Assembly (NCBI GenBank): GCA_037127315.1
Contig: JBBBDQ010000332.1
Location: 1,231,001-1,295,000, forward strand
Direction: 5' to 3'
From: Ascarosepion bandense
Lineage: Eukaryota > Mollusca > Cephalopoda > Sepiida > Sepiidae
Length of the DNA: 64,000 nt
In this document: positions 42,988 to 52,233 of the stretch, one piece after another
Layout: each line of letters opens with the position of its first letter
Position numbering within the stretch: position 1 is the first letter of the stretch
The notes under the pieces: generated by a model
Seen by the model: only the letters and a program-made list of their open reading frames with translations
The model's database searches: none
Told to the model about the DNA's origin: nothing
Made by a program: the position numbers and the translations under genes

Positions 42988-43055
42988 ATATTCAAAAATG
43001 TTGAATGAACATTTCGACATAAAATCCCTAAGAGAGATTTTACATCTCCTCAGCA
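42603..43055 (+). repeat. Tandem 192-195-bp repeat carrying (TA)n
   Basis: Units begin ATTCAAAAATGTTGAATGAA at 42603, 42795 and 42990; the third is partial. Each contains CATAAAATCCCTAAGAGAG, CTCCTCAGCAACGGTCCATC and a (TA)n tract of 44-48 bp. The first two units differ by very few bases (for example AACAAC against AATAAC), so the duplication is recent. The short frame in each unit (MLNEHFDIKSLREILHLLSN) has no known relative to me. Confidence 0.9.
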
Positions 43056-43289
43056 AGTCTTTGAAGTGAAGCCGTGCTGGAAATAGTATATCCGTGTAAT
43101 ACTATTCTGGTTGAGTAGAGCTCAGAGCTACTATGACTACTGTGACTTGGCTGTCGTACGGTAATCTGACGGATCTTTTACAATGTCTGTCGGATTCGAT
43201 ACTCTTCTCGTACGGTTCTCATATATCTCACTATGACAAGAGTATATGTATTCTCAAGTCGAGTCCATTATCATAGAAAAAGGGGAGAT

Positions 43290-43990
43290 CCCACAATATT
43301 TTCTTTCCTTAGTTTTTTTTTTTGGGGGGGGGGGTTTGAGTTTAACGACGCATCAACCATTACGGTCATTTAAGGGTCAGCTTTTGTATTTTGGGATCAC
43401 ATTTGTTTTAAAGTTGTTGCACGCATTAGAGTGGTTGTACACATTATTTTGTATACATTTTTATTTTAATTAAATTTTATTGTATAGTCCTATTTTCTTT
43501 AAATATGCCATTAAATGGTCCATCTTGGTGTTCAAATAGTTCTTTTATTGTTTTTGTGTTGTAATACATTTTTATATAGATGAAAATCAGCGCAGTCCAT
43601 CATGAAGTGGATTACAGTGTAAGGGGCATGACAAGCTGTGCAACATGGCGGTTCTTTTTTTCCCAGTATGAATAGATGAGTTATTTTACTATGTCCAATA
43701 AAGAGTTGAGAAAGGATAACTTCTTCCCTTCATGATTCCCTGTAACCCTGCATCCATTCATCTAGAGTGGGTTTTATTGTTACTAATTTATTTGAATTGC
43801 AGTTTTTCCAGTGGATTTGCCATTTATTTTGGATATATGATTGTATTTTTACTTTTAAATCTGTGTATGGAATCTTATATGTTTGGTCAATGGACACTTT
43901 ATATGCATTTTTTGCGGCTGTCATTTCATCAAATTCTCACATGGCTTGGAATCCAACAAATGATAATTTCTTTCTTTCTTTATCAGTGTT
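43290..43990 (-). pseudogene. RNase H-bearing LINE C-terminal remnant
   Basis: On the minus strand KEIIICWIPSHV near 43945-43985 matches the end of an RNase H domain, and a frameshift leads into EMTAAKNAYKVSIDQTYKIP. Then come KWQIHWKNCNSNKLVTIKPT and DEWMQGYRES, an in-frame TGA, and REEVILSQLFIGHSKITHLF. Last is a zinc-knuckle-like PPCCTACHAPYTVIHFMMDC. This order is typical of the 3' end of I-group-like LINEs with an RNase H domain. The RT core is absent and the copy is inactive. Confidence 0.8.
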
Positions 43991-44004
43991 TTATTTTTCT
44001 TATA

Positions 44005-44082
44005 TTAGTTCACACTCAGGAACTTCTTGTGTGTTAGTGGCTTTGTTGCCTTACTTGGGGTGAAATAATTATAAAATAAAAA
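44005..44082 (+). repeat. LINE-A-like 3' tail scrap
   Basis: GTTGCCTTACTTGGGGTGAA and an A-rich end resemble the LINE-A/SINE-B terminus in plus orientation, abutting the minus-strand LINE. Confidence 0.4.
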
Positions 44083-44397
44083 TTAGCAAGCAACAAAATA
44101 TGTCACCATAGGGCATTTTAAGCCTGTTCATGACTCCACCTTTAAACATCTGTTAGAAATATGAATATTAACATTTTTCATTACAGTAAAAAAGAAAAAA
44201 AATCCAGCTCCTATCATGAGCTGATTGTGGTCGTAGATGCACAACAGGTACCGTATCTGTACCTCTAGCTGACCATCAAGTCTATTTTCCTAATCCATCA
44301 TTATTCAGATTGGTTTTGAATTTTCCTTCTCCTAGATAGGTTTCCTACATTCGAAATCTAAACAGATATTCTACCATATTACTTATTAGTAATGAAT

Positions 44398-44672
44398 ATG
44401 AGCTCGGAATTCCGAGTGTGAATTCAAGTCGAATTCGTTTCATTCAATTGCGCACAAATACCCTCGGTAAAAGTATCAATGCATCTCTTCTCCCTCCACA
44501 TATGGGTTGAGTAGCAGGACAGATTCGGTTCTATAACCTTGGTTGGCATTTGGTCTACCGCAGAAAGTAATGGTAACCTACTGTTGAAAAAACTTCTGCT
44601 TGGTTAGTCATATCTCGAAAGAGACATAATCGCCAAGCGGGTATCAAGTATGGCTATTAACTGACTGACTGA
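44398..44672 (+). mobile_element. SINE-A, diverged
   Basis: Starts within the head (GAGCTCGGAATTCCGAGTGT) and runs to TATTAACTGACTGACTGA. The Helitron-like element H3 begins immediately after its end. Confidence 0.7.
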
Positions 44673-45920
44673 TCTAAACTTACTTATAAATGGAAATTTG
44701 TCTTTGTGTGTGTGTGTGTTTGTATGTGTGTTTTTGTATGTGTGTGTGTGTCCGTTGCCTATAGACTCCGAAACGGCTGAACCAATTTTCTTGAAATTTT
44801 ACACAGTTGTACTCTAAGCGTCTGTGAGTGTTCTTAGCTAGGTTTTGTGTCGAGGTATCCCCGATAAACATCGAAAATCGATAATCGAAAAAATCGGGTT
44901 ATAGAAGGATTGGTCCGATTTTAATCAAATTTGATACACTCATAGATAAAGACATAAGAAACGATGTTCAGAAGTTTCAACGTTGCAGTTCTTACAATAG
45001 TGGAGAAAATCGATAATATATACATATATATACATTTTTTTTAATCATTTCACCCGGAGCAAGGCGGAAACGCCACTGATGTGCAGGGGGTTACATAAAT
45101 GTAAAGAGATTAATTAGAAAAGAGTGAGGAGTACAAACTAGTAAGAAAGGAACAACAGAAAGCTGAGAAAGCAGGTGCGATGACAGATACATAGGTGGAG
45201 AGAAAGGGAAGGTTATACAGGGGTGGGGAGAGAGCTAGAGTCCAGTGGTTAGTAGATGAGTATTGACTTTGCATTTAAATTTCTGGAGGTTGTAGCCATC
45301 AGGAAAGCAAGAATACGGGAGCGAGTTCCACAGGCGGGAAGTGCGAGAGAGTAAGCTGCAGGAGTAGAATTGTCGTCTGCATTTGGCTAACATGACTGTG
45401 AATGGGTGGGACCCAGTTGCCAGTCTGGTTGCACGAGTAAACACCTGTTGAGGAGGCATCAGTGACTTAAGCTCATCTGAGCAGAAGCCATGAAAGTATT
45501 TATAGAAGAGACAGAGGGAGGCCACATTTCGACGATGGGGAAGTGGCTGCAGTCGAGTCGCTAGATCAGTACCTATCACATTACAGACTCACCTTTGGAG
45601 CTTGTCAAGAACACTGAGGAGAACGGCTGGGGCACCTGACCATAAATGGCAGCAGTACTCCATGCATGGACGGATGGTTGACTTATATATATGCAGGATG
45701 GATTCAGGTGGAAAAAACATCCTGGATCGACAAAAAGGCAAGATGTTTGTGTGTGTGTGTCTGTTTATCTGTCTGTATGTCCTTTATAAAAATCCACAAT
45801 GTTTATCTGATTCTCACCAAACTTCACACAGATATTCTTTAGGCTGAATCTGAGCTCCAGGATCATGGATTAGTTTTAAAGCTTTCATTACACCCAAGCA
45901 ACGCCGGGCTATACTGCTAG
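44673..45920 (+). mobile_element. Helitron-like element H3, split by a LINE-A insertion
   Basis: The 5' end TCTAAACTTACTTATAAATG follows a host A. The 3' end GCAACGCCGGGCTATACTG then CTAG precedes a host T. The two halves, 44673-45020 and 45736-45920, match contiguous sequence in H4; a minus-strand LINE-A fragment of about 700 bp sits between them. The hairpin stem has one mutated base relative to H2. Confidence 0.75.
45031..45735 (-). pseudogene. LINE-A 3' fragment inside Helitron H3
   Basis: The poly-A of the LINE is the T-run at 45031-45038; the 3' UTR and C-terminal region follow. Minus-strand readings include DLATRLQPLPHRRNVASLCL, FYKYFHGFCSDELKSL, FTRATRLATGSHPFTVMLAK and SRLWNSLPYSCFPDGYNL. 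The segment upstream, at 45600-45735, is frame-broken. It was inserted at the Helitron's internal (TA)-rich site; a target-site duplication is not evident. Confidence 0.8.
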
Positions 45921-45943
45921 TTTAATATAAATGTAAGGTGCCA

Positions 45944-46066
45944 ACCAGTCTACGGCAGAAATAATGTTAACCTACTGCGGAAAAGTCTTCTGTCTACTCA
46001 GGCATGTCTCGAAAGTCGCAGGATCACCCAAGCTGGTATCACGTATAGTAATTAACTGACTGACTT
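45944..46066 (+). mobile_element. SINE-A 3' fragment
   Basis: Contains CCAACCAGTCTACGGCAGAA and the ACTGACTGAC end only. Confidence 0.65.
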
Positions 46067-46090
46067 ACGAGAGGGTTTACATTCTGAGTG

Positions 46091-46586
46091 GGCTCACGGC
46101 CATATCACGTTGAATACACCGGTTCTCGCTCAATCACCGAAGTACAGCAAAGTTGAACCTGGTTCTTACTTATGGGTGACCGCTTGGGAATACCAGGTGC
46201 TGTAAGCGTTTAGTGACGGATGTGCATTGTGGTGCAGTGGATAGCGGCTCGAAAAGAGAACTCGCTGAGCCGAGTTCGAATTCCAGTTGAATACCCTGTA
46301 TTCACTTAAGCACTAGTACCCTTGGGAAAGGTATTAATCCGTCCCTTCCCTCCATTTATGGGTTAAATAACAACATAGAACTTGGAGACCCTGCCCTTAA
46401 AAACAAATCCCAATGAACCTTGATACTCGAAAAAGAAAAATGTATTAATAGACACAAAATTTATATAAAAACAATAATAAATTGTTGAAAGAAAAAGGTA
46501 TTACCAGCAATAAATAAATAAAATTAAGTTGGCAATAAATGACCCACCGAGGTTGATATGCTATTAAAAAAAACAACTAATCAAAA
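46091..46586 (+). mobile_element. Full-length 5S-tRNA composite SINE-C
   Basis: About 496 bp flanked by 12-bp duplications ACATTCTGAGTG (46079-46090 and 46587-46598). The 5S-like head starts at once (GGCTCACGGCCATATCACGT). The tRNA-like head (TGCATTGTGGTGCAGTGGAT, GAGTTCGAATTCC) follows, then the shared ACCCTTGGGAAAGGTATTAA block and a distinct body (CTTGGAGACCCTGCCC, CAATGAACCTTGATACTCG). The tail is CGAGGTTGATATGCTATT plus A-run. Internal 5S and tRNA promoter elements could drive pol III transcription; this is inferred. Confidence 0.85.
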
Positions 46587-46799
46587 ACATTCTGAGTGAT
46601 TTTTTTCTAAAGTGGTTGCCACCTATGAGCTGAGTAATAGTAGTACAATTTCATGCCTTTTCCAAGACTGTTAGTGCGAAGTGAACGAACCAGTTTCGGT
46701 CAGAATTTTTAAGATGTCAAAGAAAGAACCTCTGCAAATGCAGACACAGGCGTTTAAGTAGCTGAAAGCCTATGCATGACCTAAGTTGCTATTTTCAAG

Positions 46800-46995
46800 G
46801 AATAAAACAGAAATGGGCCTGGGAAGTACTTAGACGGATAAACGCCTGTTAGTACCAGGTGCTGTGAGCTTCGATGTGCGGATGTTGTAATGCAGAACAG
46901 CTCGAAATTGCTAAGCGGGGAGCCGATTTCCAGTACCGATTAGGCTCAAATACCCTTGGGAAGGGTATGAATGCACCTCTCCTCCCTCGCCATCT
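46800..46995 (+). mobile_element. 5S-tRNA composite SINE, old fragment
   Basis: Diverged 5S-like 3' half (AGTACTTAGACGGATAAACG, GTACCAGGTGCTGTGAGC) joined to a decayed tRNA-like head and the AAATACCCTTGGGAAGGG block. It shows that the fusion is old. Confidence 0.6.
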
Positions 46996-47107
46996 ACAGG
47001 TTCTTCCCAAGAACTGCTACTTTGTAGAAAAGACTCCCAAGTGGATGATTTCTAGATCACTAGTATCGTAACCGTTTCAAATCTAGAGTCGACCGTTACC
47101 TTTCCAT

Positions 47108-47745
47108 TTTTTTTTATTATTTCACCCCAAGCAAGGCGTTAACACCACTGATGTGCAGGGGGTTACATAAAAGATTTGAGATATTCGGCAGGAGAAGAGT
47201 GAAGACAAAGACAAACCAACTACAGGGGGTGAAACAGAAAGGACAAGAGAAGGATATGAACACAGGAGTGAAGACAGTTGCGAAGGTAGAGAGAAAGGAA
47301 AAGAACAAGATAAACGGGGTAATGTAGAAAGGGCTGGAGTTAAGAGGATAAAAGATAGGAATTGACTTTGCATTTAAATTCCTAGAGGTTATAACCGTCA
47401 GGAAAGCAAGTATATGGAAGGGAGTTCCACAGGTGGGAAGCGCGAGAAAAGAAGCTGATGGAATAGATTTGTCGCCTACAGTTGGTTGATCAAACTGTGA
47501 AAGGGTGGGACCTTGTTGCTAGTCTGGTTGTCCGAGTAAATTCTTGTGGAGAGGACACCAGTGATCCAAGTTTGTTAGAGCCGAAGCCATGAAAATATTT
47601 ATAGAAGAGAAAGAGGGAAGCCACATCCCGACGATAAGAAAGTGGCTGGAGTCGAGCTGCCAGGTCGGGACCAATCACATTATAGATTCTCCTCTGGAGC
47701 CTGTCGAGAACACTGAGATGAACAGCAGGGGCGCCTGACATATCT
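47108..47745 (-). pseudogene. LINE-A 3' fragment
   Basis: The 3' end begins TTATTATTTCACCCCAAGC. The minus-strand coding remnant includes PAVHLSVLDRLQRRIYNVIG, DLAARLQPLSYRRDVASLFL and FYKYFHGFGSNKLGSLVSSP then QEFTRTTRLATRSHPFTV. 5' truncated; the frame is lost beyond 47490. Confidence 0.75.
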
Positions 47746-47749
47746 TCTT

Positions 47750-48200
47750 ACATATATTTATGATATACATTCCGTACTTACTCTAGAACTGACACGTTGT
47801 ACGATCTGTGACAGTGACAATGAAAACTAATGTATTTTAAAAACGTCTCAATTTACATTCTCTGTCTGCTTGATTTGATTGAACATATCAAATGAAATAT
47901 TGCTGTATATATTTTCTGTTCAATATATATTTATATTTTCCTACTTCTTCCCTACCCTCGATGACAATGTCTAGACGACAACCTTCTAACATAATTTACT
48001 CTCTCTTTTAACTCTCCCTCTCAATGTTCTTTCTTATTTTCTTTTCAAGTGAACTTCCGCTTTATGAATTTTGTCTTGTATTTGCATAATAAAGATTTTG
48101 TCGCTGAAGAAGCGAGGATTCTTCGCTGAAATGGCCATAGGACACATGCAATTTTCGAAGTTTTTTTGAATATATATATATCTGAGTGAATAGGGAACGA
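47750..48200. other. No recognised gene
   Basis: AT-rich sequence with short ORFs only. Confidence 0.4.
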
Positions 48201-48239
48201 AGAAAAAAAATTTAAACAACGTCCAAAATATTAATTTAA

Positions 48240-48430
48240 AACAGTGCTCGATATATAATATATAGAGCTGTGAATATTTATTCTAACTTATATTTTACAC
48301 GTACATTTTTTTAAATATCCACTACAAATCGTACATTTGTTTCGACATTGAAACTACAATGTCTCATCACGGCCTGATGAGACTTTGTAGTTTCAATGTC
48401 GAAATTGTACATGTGCTAAAATATAATTTA

Positions 48431-48440
<10 letters not shown>
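48240..48440. repeat. Palindrome with hammerhead-like arms beside (TA)n
   Basis: Inverted arms around a GGCC centre at about 48371-48374: GTTTCGACATTGAAACTACA ... TGTAGTTTCAATGTCGAAA. Flanking ACAGTGCTCGAT and ATATAATTTAGAATATA blocks are shared with 3115-3200 and 51845-51990. (TA)n and (GA)n follow at 48434-48484. Confidence 0.7.
48322..48404. ncRNA. Pair of hammerhead-like motifs in opposite arms
   Basis: Plus arm: CTGATGA (48374-48380), a stem beginning GAC and closing GTC (48381-48400), GAAA (48401-48404); stem III is poor. Minus arm: GTGATGA (C to G in the core), a 7-bp stem II GACATTG / CAATGTC, GAAA, a 6-bp stem III (ACAAAT / ATTTGT) with a 5-base loop, and a GUA triplet. Each arm keeps a different part of what looks like one ancestral ribozyme. 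Confidence 0.5.
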
Positions 48441-48484
<44 letters not shown>

Positions 48485-48649
48485 CGGGGGAAGGAGGCAA
48501 GTGTTACCATTTACCTTTTCCTATTTGGGATTTTTTTTTTTTTGATTTACATTTATCACTAGTCGATGAAAGAGATTCTATCTTTTGCCAATCCAAAGCA
48601 AGCAACGTTTTCTAAATATCAGTCCAGATTTAGTAGTCGTGGGAGTCAA

Positions 48650-48845
48650 AAGTCGTCTCCGGCCTTCGGGCTGGGGACACCAAGACCGAATAAGATCAGT
48701 TTAAGACCAGTTTAGACCGGTTTTGAACCTATCCACCGTAATGTTTTGACCAGTACCTGGGCGTACGCGCTCAGGTTCCCCACGTTAAAAAAAAGACCTT
48801 GTGTCACATTTCTCTCAAGTGGGGGAGAAGGGTAAATATTGGAGT
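48650..48845 (-). repeat. Dispersed repeat D, copy 2
   Basis: Minus-strand match to 18500-18770 through the TGACACAAGGTC and GAGCGCGTACG blocks. It also contains a compact hairpin (CCGGCCTTCGGGCTGG). Confidence 0.45.
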
Positions 48846-49029
48846 CAAACGATGAGCATTCGAGTGCGATTAATATAATTAATATCAGGTGTATCCAAAG
48901 TATTTTTGTGCAATTTTTTATTTTTATTTTTATCTTTATAGTAGTTTACCCCAAAACCTATGCATATGACTTCATAGTTTAAAGACAGCTTTAACGCCTG
49001 AACTGAAATCCATGATGGTAATTGTGGAC

Positions 49030-49815
49030 TGTCCTGCTTTCTATTAATGTAAAGAGAATACTACGCCTCCTTGGCCTCACACTCTCAGCGGACCTCAAGT
49101 GGAATGAATATATCGAATCCATTGCTAAATCCACTGCTAAGAAGTTCGGTTCACTGTAAAGGGTCAGGAAGTTTTTCCCGTCTGAGTCCATCCTGCACAT
49201 ATATAAATCTACCATCCGCCCGTGTGTTGAATACTGCTGCCACATCTGGTCGGGTTCCCCTACTATTCAACTCTGGTTTCTTGACAAAATCCAACAGAGA
49301 ATCTGTAATGTGATCGATACCGATTTGGCACCTCGGCTGCAGTCGCTCTCTCACCGGCGTGATGTGGCTTCCCTGTGCCTCTTCTATAAATACTTTCACG
49401 GCTTCTGCTCCAATGAACTTAGATCACTGGTGCCCCTAGGCATGAATTTACACGAGCTACTAGATTATCAACTAGGTCCCACTCTTTTAAAGTGAAACCG
49501 ATATGTAACCGCAATTTCTACTTCTTTTCTCGCACTTCCTACCTGTGGAATTCCTTACTTGCTTTCCAGGCAGCTACAATCTCCAGGAATTTAAATGTAA
49601 GGTTAATAGACATCTCCTATCTCACTAACTGGCATCCATTCTCTCAAGCTCTTTTTTGATCAACTCCACCCCCATCCTCGGTATCCTCATCCGTCTATTA
49701 CCCTCTTTCTGACATTTCCTATATCTAACCACTCTCTCTCATCACTTTCCCCTATGTAACTTCCTGCGCAACAATGGCAGTATAATGCTTTGCTTTGGGT
49801 GAGATGATAAAAAAT
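49030..49815 (+). pseudogene. LINE-A 3' fragment (plus strand)
   Basis: Starts in the region after the RT (RLLGLTLSADLKWNEYIESI), continues with FPSESILHIYKSTIRPCVEY, CCHIWSGSPT, FLDKIQQRICNVIDTD and LQSLSHRRDVASLCLFYKYF, then HGFCSNELRSLVPL. A frameshift follows within the LATRSH-type segment. The 3' UTR ends near 49815 at GCTTTGGGTGAGATGATAAA. About 570 bp of coding remnant. Confidence 0.8.
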
Positions 49816-49819
49816 ATAT

Positions 49820-50395
49820 GGTTGGTTGCGCAACAAATAAACATATTTTTCTTCGTTCTTTCAAGTACAGTAACCTGGACTATATTCCTCAATTTAATTT
49901 GTACTGTTATTTCCCCCGTCGAAAAAAATAAATTCCCGTTTGTCAATCAAGCTCTCAGGCAATTAATAATGATTTCACCAACTTAAATAAATACCTATCG
50001 CCGTGATAAATAATACATTTCTGCGATATTTTAAACAAAAATATGTTATATTTGTTTCAAATCAGATTAATTAAAATTTAAAGCAGCTAATATTTCTTAA
50101 ATAAAGTTACGGTAAAGTAACTGAAAGATTTATTTTTTTAATAAAGAGATTTATATTGTGTTGACAGATATTTAAATTGGCTAAAATCAGCTATTTTCGG
50201 AGATTTTAGAAGATAAGAACTCCTTCCGATCAATTTAAATTTGTTTTGAAATTCAGAAAGTATTTGGTTTAATGGAAATACTAAATTTAATCTATTAGCT
50301 TGAAATTTAAACTAAAATAAAACTCCATGAAAGATTTTTCATTTTTAAAAATTCATTTCAAACCTTCGTTATCGTGTTTCTTTGGAGTTACATAT
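49820..50395. other. No recognised gene
   Basis: AT-rich sequence; no shared repeat or credible frame. Confidence 0.4.
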
Positions 50396-50539
50396 TATAG
50401 TTACACCAGAGGTAGACTGAACTGGTTGACCTCAGTTTGGTGTTTGGTGACCACAGCTACGTCAACGCGCAAACAATGACGAGGACCATTGCAAAACGTA
50501 GAAAAGATAAAAAAAAAAAATAGAGACATACACAGTCAC

Positions 50540-50651
50540 CGTTAGTATCGGACGAGGGAAAAACTGATGGTGGCAGAGGTTCAGGATTAATTAGAGCCGA
50601 ATAATTTTGCGACTGGGAAGCGGAGTCTCTGGCCGCTACTTCGTTCTTCAT
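50540..50651 (-). CDS. Weak candidate first exon, unidentified gene
   Basis: The minus-strand frame from ATG at 50651-50649 reads MKNEVAARDSASQSQNYSAL then INPEPLPPSVFPSSDTNG before a GTGACT that could be a donor. Composition is balanced and unlike the repeats around it, but there is no known family match, the donor is weak and the frame continues past it. It is proposed only because a GC-richer, promoter-like stretch lies just upstream. Confidence 0.2.
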
Positions 50652-50910
50652 TTGGCCAATGGTTTTAGTTTGTTATAATATTTTTATTTTCCTATTTATT
50701 TTATTTTATTTTTTTTATTTGTTGTTGATTTAGCGCATCTGTGGACTGCTACTAATTCTTCTCTTCCCAACGCAATCTCCGACCAAACAAGCAATCAATC
50801 GAGGCGCGTGGGTTGTTGTTTTGGCGGGAAAGGGCTGTTGTGGTGGCAGGCAAAATATGGAATAAGGAGGAAGAAGCGGCGGACGTTCACTCCGGCCATT
50901 TTAACATCAG
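50640..50910. promoter_or_regulatory. Candidate promoter-like region
   Basis: Less AT-rich than its surroundings and with several CpGs. It contains a CCAAT in a TTGGCCAA palindrome at 50653-50660, a perfect E2F-type site TTTGGCGGGAAA at 50820-50831, and GGCCATTTTAA near 50895, which resembles a YY1-type site. The CCAAT overlaps the candidate start codon, which argues against a simple minus-strand promoter. Motif matches alone are weak evidence. Confidence 0.25.
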
Positions 50911-51017
50911 GGCAAATATAATGATGTTTTTAAGAGGTTGAGTAAAAAATAAAGTGTTAAAGAAAAGGAAGACAAAAAATATATAAGAAACAAGGAAAGG
51001 CAAATAATATAAAAGAA

Positions 51018-51200
51018 GGCAGAGAGAGAGAGAGAGAGAGAGGGAAAGGTAAACTGACAGATAGAGAGACAAAGAGAAATAAATTTATATATAGACAAGA
51101 ATAGAAAAGTTTACAGTAGTACATTTCAAAAATATATAAAAAAAAAACATATACATACAGACTAGTGCACATATGTGTGTATGTGTGTGTGTGGATAGAC

Positions 51201-51232
<32 letters not shown>

Positions 51233-51240
51233 TTATTTTT
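51018..51240. repeat. (GA)n, (GT)n and (GACA)n short tracts
   Basis: GA runs at 51018-51040 and 51198-51232 with a GT run at 51175-51192. Confidence 0.85.
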
Positions 51241-51361
51241 TTACGCCTTGTTCTTTAGCTGAAATATTTTTGGGATTGTGAATAATTGATTTGGTGCGTG
51301 TGTATATTGCTTTAAAATTTTTTTAGAGAAACAATGATTTTTACAGACAAATATCCTACTA

Positions 51362-51437
51362 TTTAAGATATAGCTGGAATAAAAATAGAACGAATCATAC
51401 ACTTCCTAAGGGTATTTACACATAAGTGAATGCAACG
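51362..51437 (-). mobile_element. SINE-A central fragment
   Basis: Minus-strand scrap with GCATTCACTTATGTG and AAATACCCTTAGGAAG in the complement; it abuts the GATA array. Confidence 0.5.
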
Positions 51438-51449
51438 TATCTAATCTGA

Positions 51450-51674
51450 GATAGATAGATAGATAGATAGATAAGAGCAGACTGAAATAGATAGATATGA
51501 AAAGACTGAGATAGAGAGAGAGAGATAGATATGAAAAGACTGAGATAGATAGATAGATAGATAAGAACAGACTGAAATAGATAGATAGATATGAAAAGAC
51601 TGAGATAGAGAGAGAGATATGAATAGACTAAGATAGATAGATAGAGAGATAGATAGATAGATATGAAAAGACTG

Positions 51675-51713
<39 letters not shown>

Positions 51714-51740
51714 CAGATAGATAGATAGATAGATAGATAA
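51450..51740. repeat. GATA minisatellite with a longer unit
   Basis: GATA tetranucleotides interspersed with GAAAAGACTGAGATAGATAG and AACAGACTGAAATAGATAGA units of about 28-60 bp. The long open frames on the minus strand are repeats of YLSIYLS and not a protein. Confidence 0.9.
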
Positions 51741-51788
51741 AGTCGATAGAAACTGACATGAGTTAGACAAACAGAATAAGAGAAGATT

Positions 51789-51791
<3 letters not shown>

Positions 51792-51841
<50 letters not shown>
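51792..51841. repeat. (TA)n microsatellite
   Basis: About 50 bp of TA, followed at 51845-51990 by an imperfect palindrome (AGAACATGTCCAAACTACAA / TTGTAATTTGGACATGTTCT) of the same family as 48.24-48.44 kb. Confidence 0.9.
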
Positions 51842-51845
<4 letters not shown>

Positions 51846-52179
51846 TATTATAAATTATAGTTTAGAACATGTCCAAACTACAATCTACTACAAAAGACTT
51901 TTTTTAGTAGATTGTAATTTGGACATGTTCTAAAATTTAATTTGTATCAAATATTCATGGCTCTGTTTCTCTATTGAGCACTGTTTATATTAATGTTTTA
52001 AACGTTGGAAATATTTTTGTTGCAATTAAGAAAAACGAGATGAAAACGTACTCAAAGAAAGATGGATTTTTTTAGTGTGGTGAAAGAAAGGCATTAATTT
52101 TCCTTAATGAGACTACTTTTTTAAATATTACACTACGTCGGAATGTTCTTTCTCTTATAACTTTTGTTGATATGGGCTC

Positions 52180-52183
<4 letters not shown>

Positions 52184-52229
<46 letters not shown>
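52184..52229. repeat. (TA)n microsatellite at a LINE-A 3' end
   Basis: TA repeat directly abutting the LINE-A terminus. Confidence 0.9.

Positions 52230-52233
<4 letters not shown>

Noticed and set aside
51416..51793. Open frames of 109-125 residues on the minus strand
   Set aside because: Translation of the GATA array (YLSIYLS repeats), with no protein signal.
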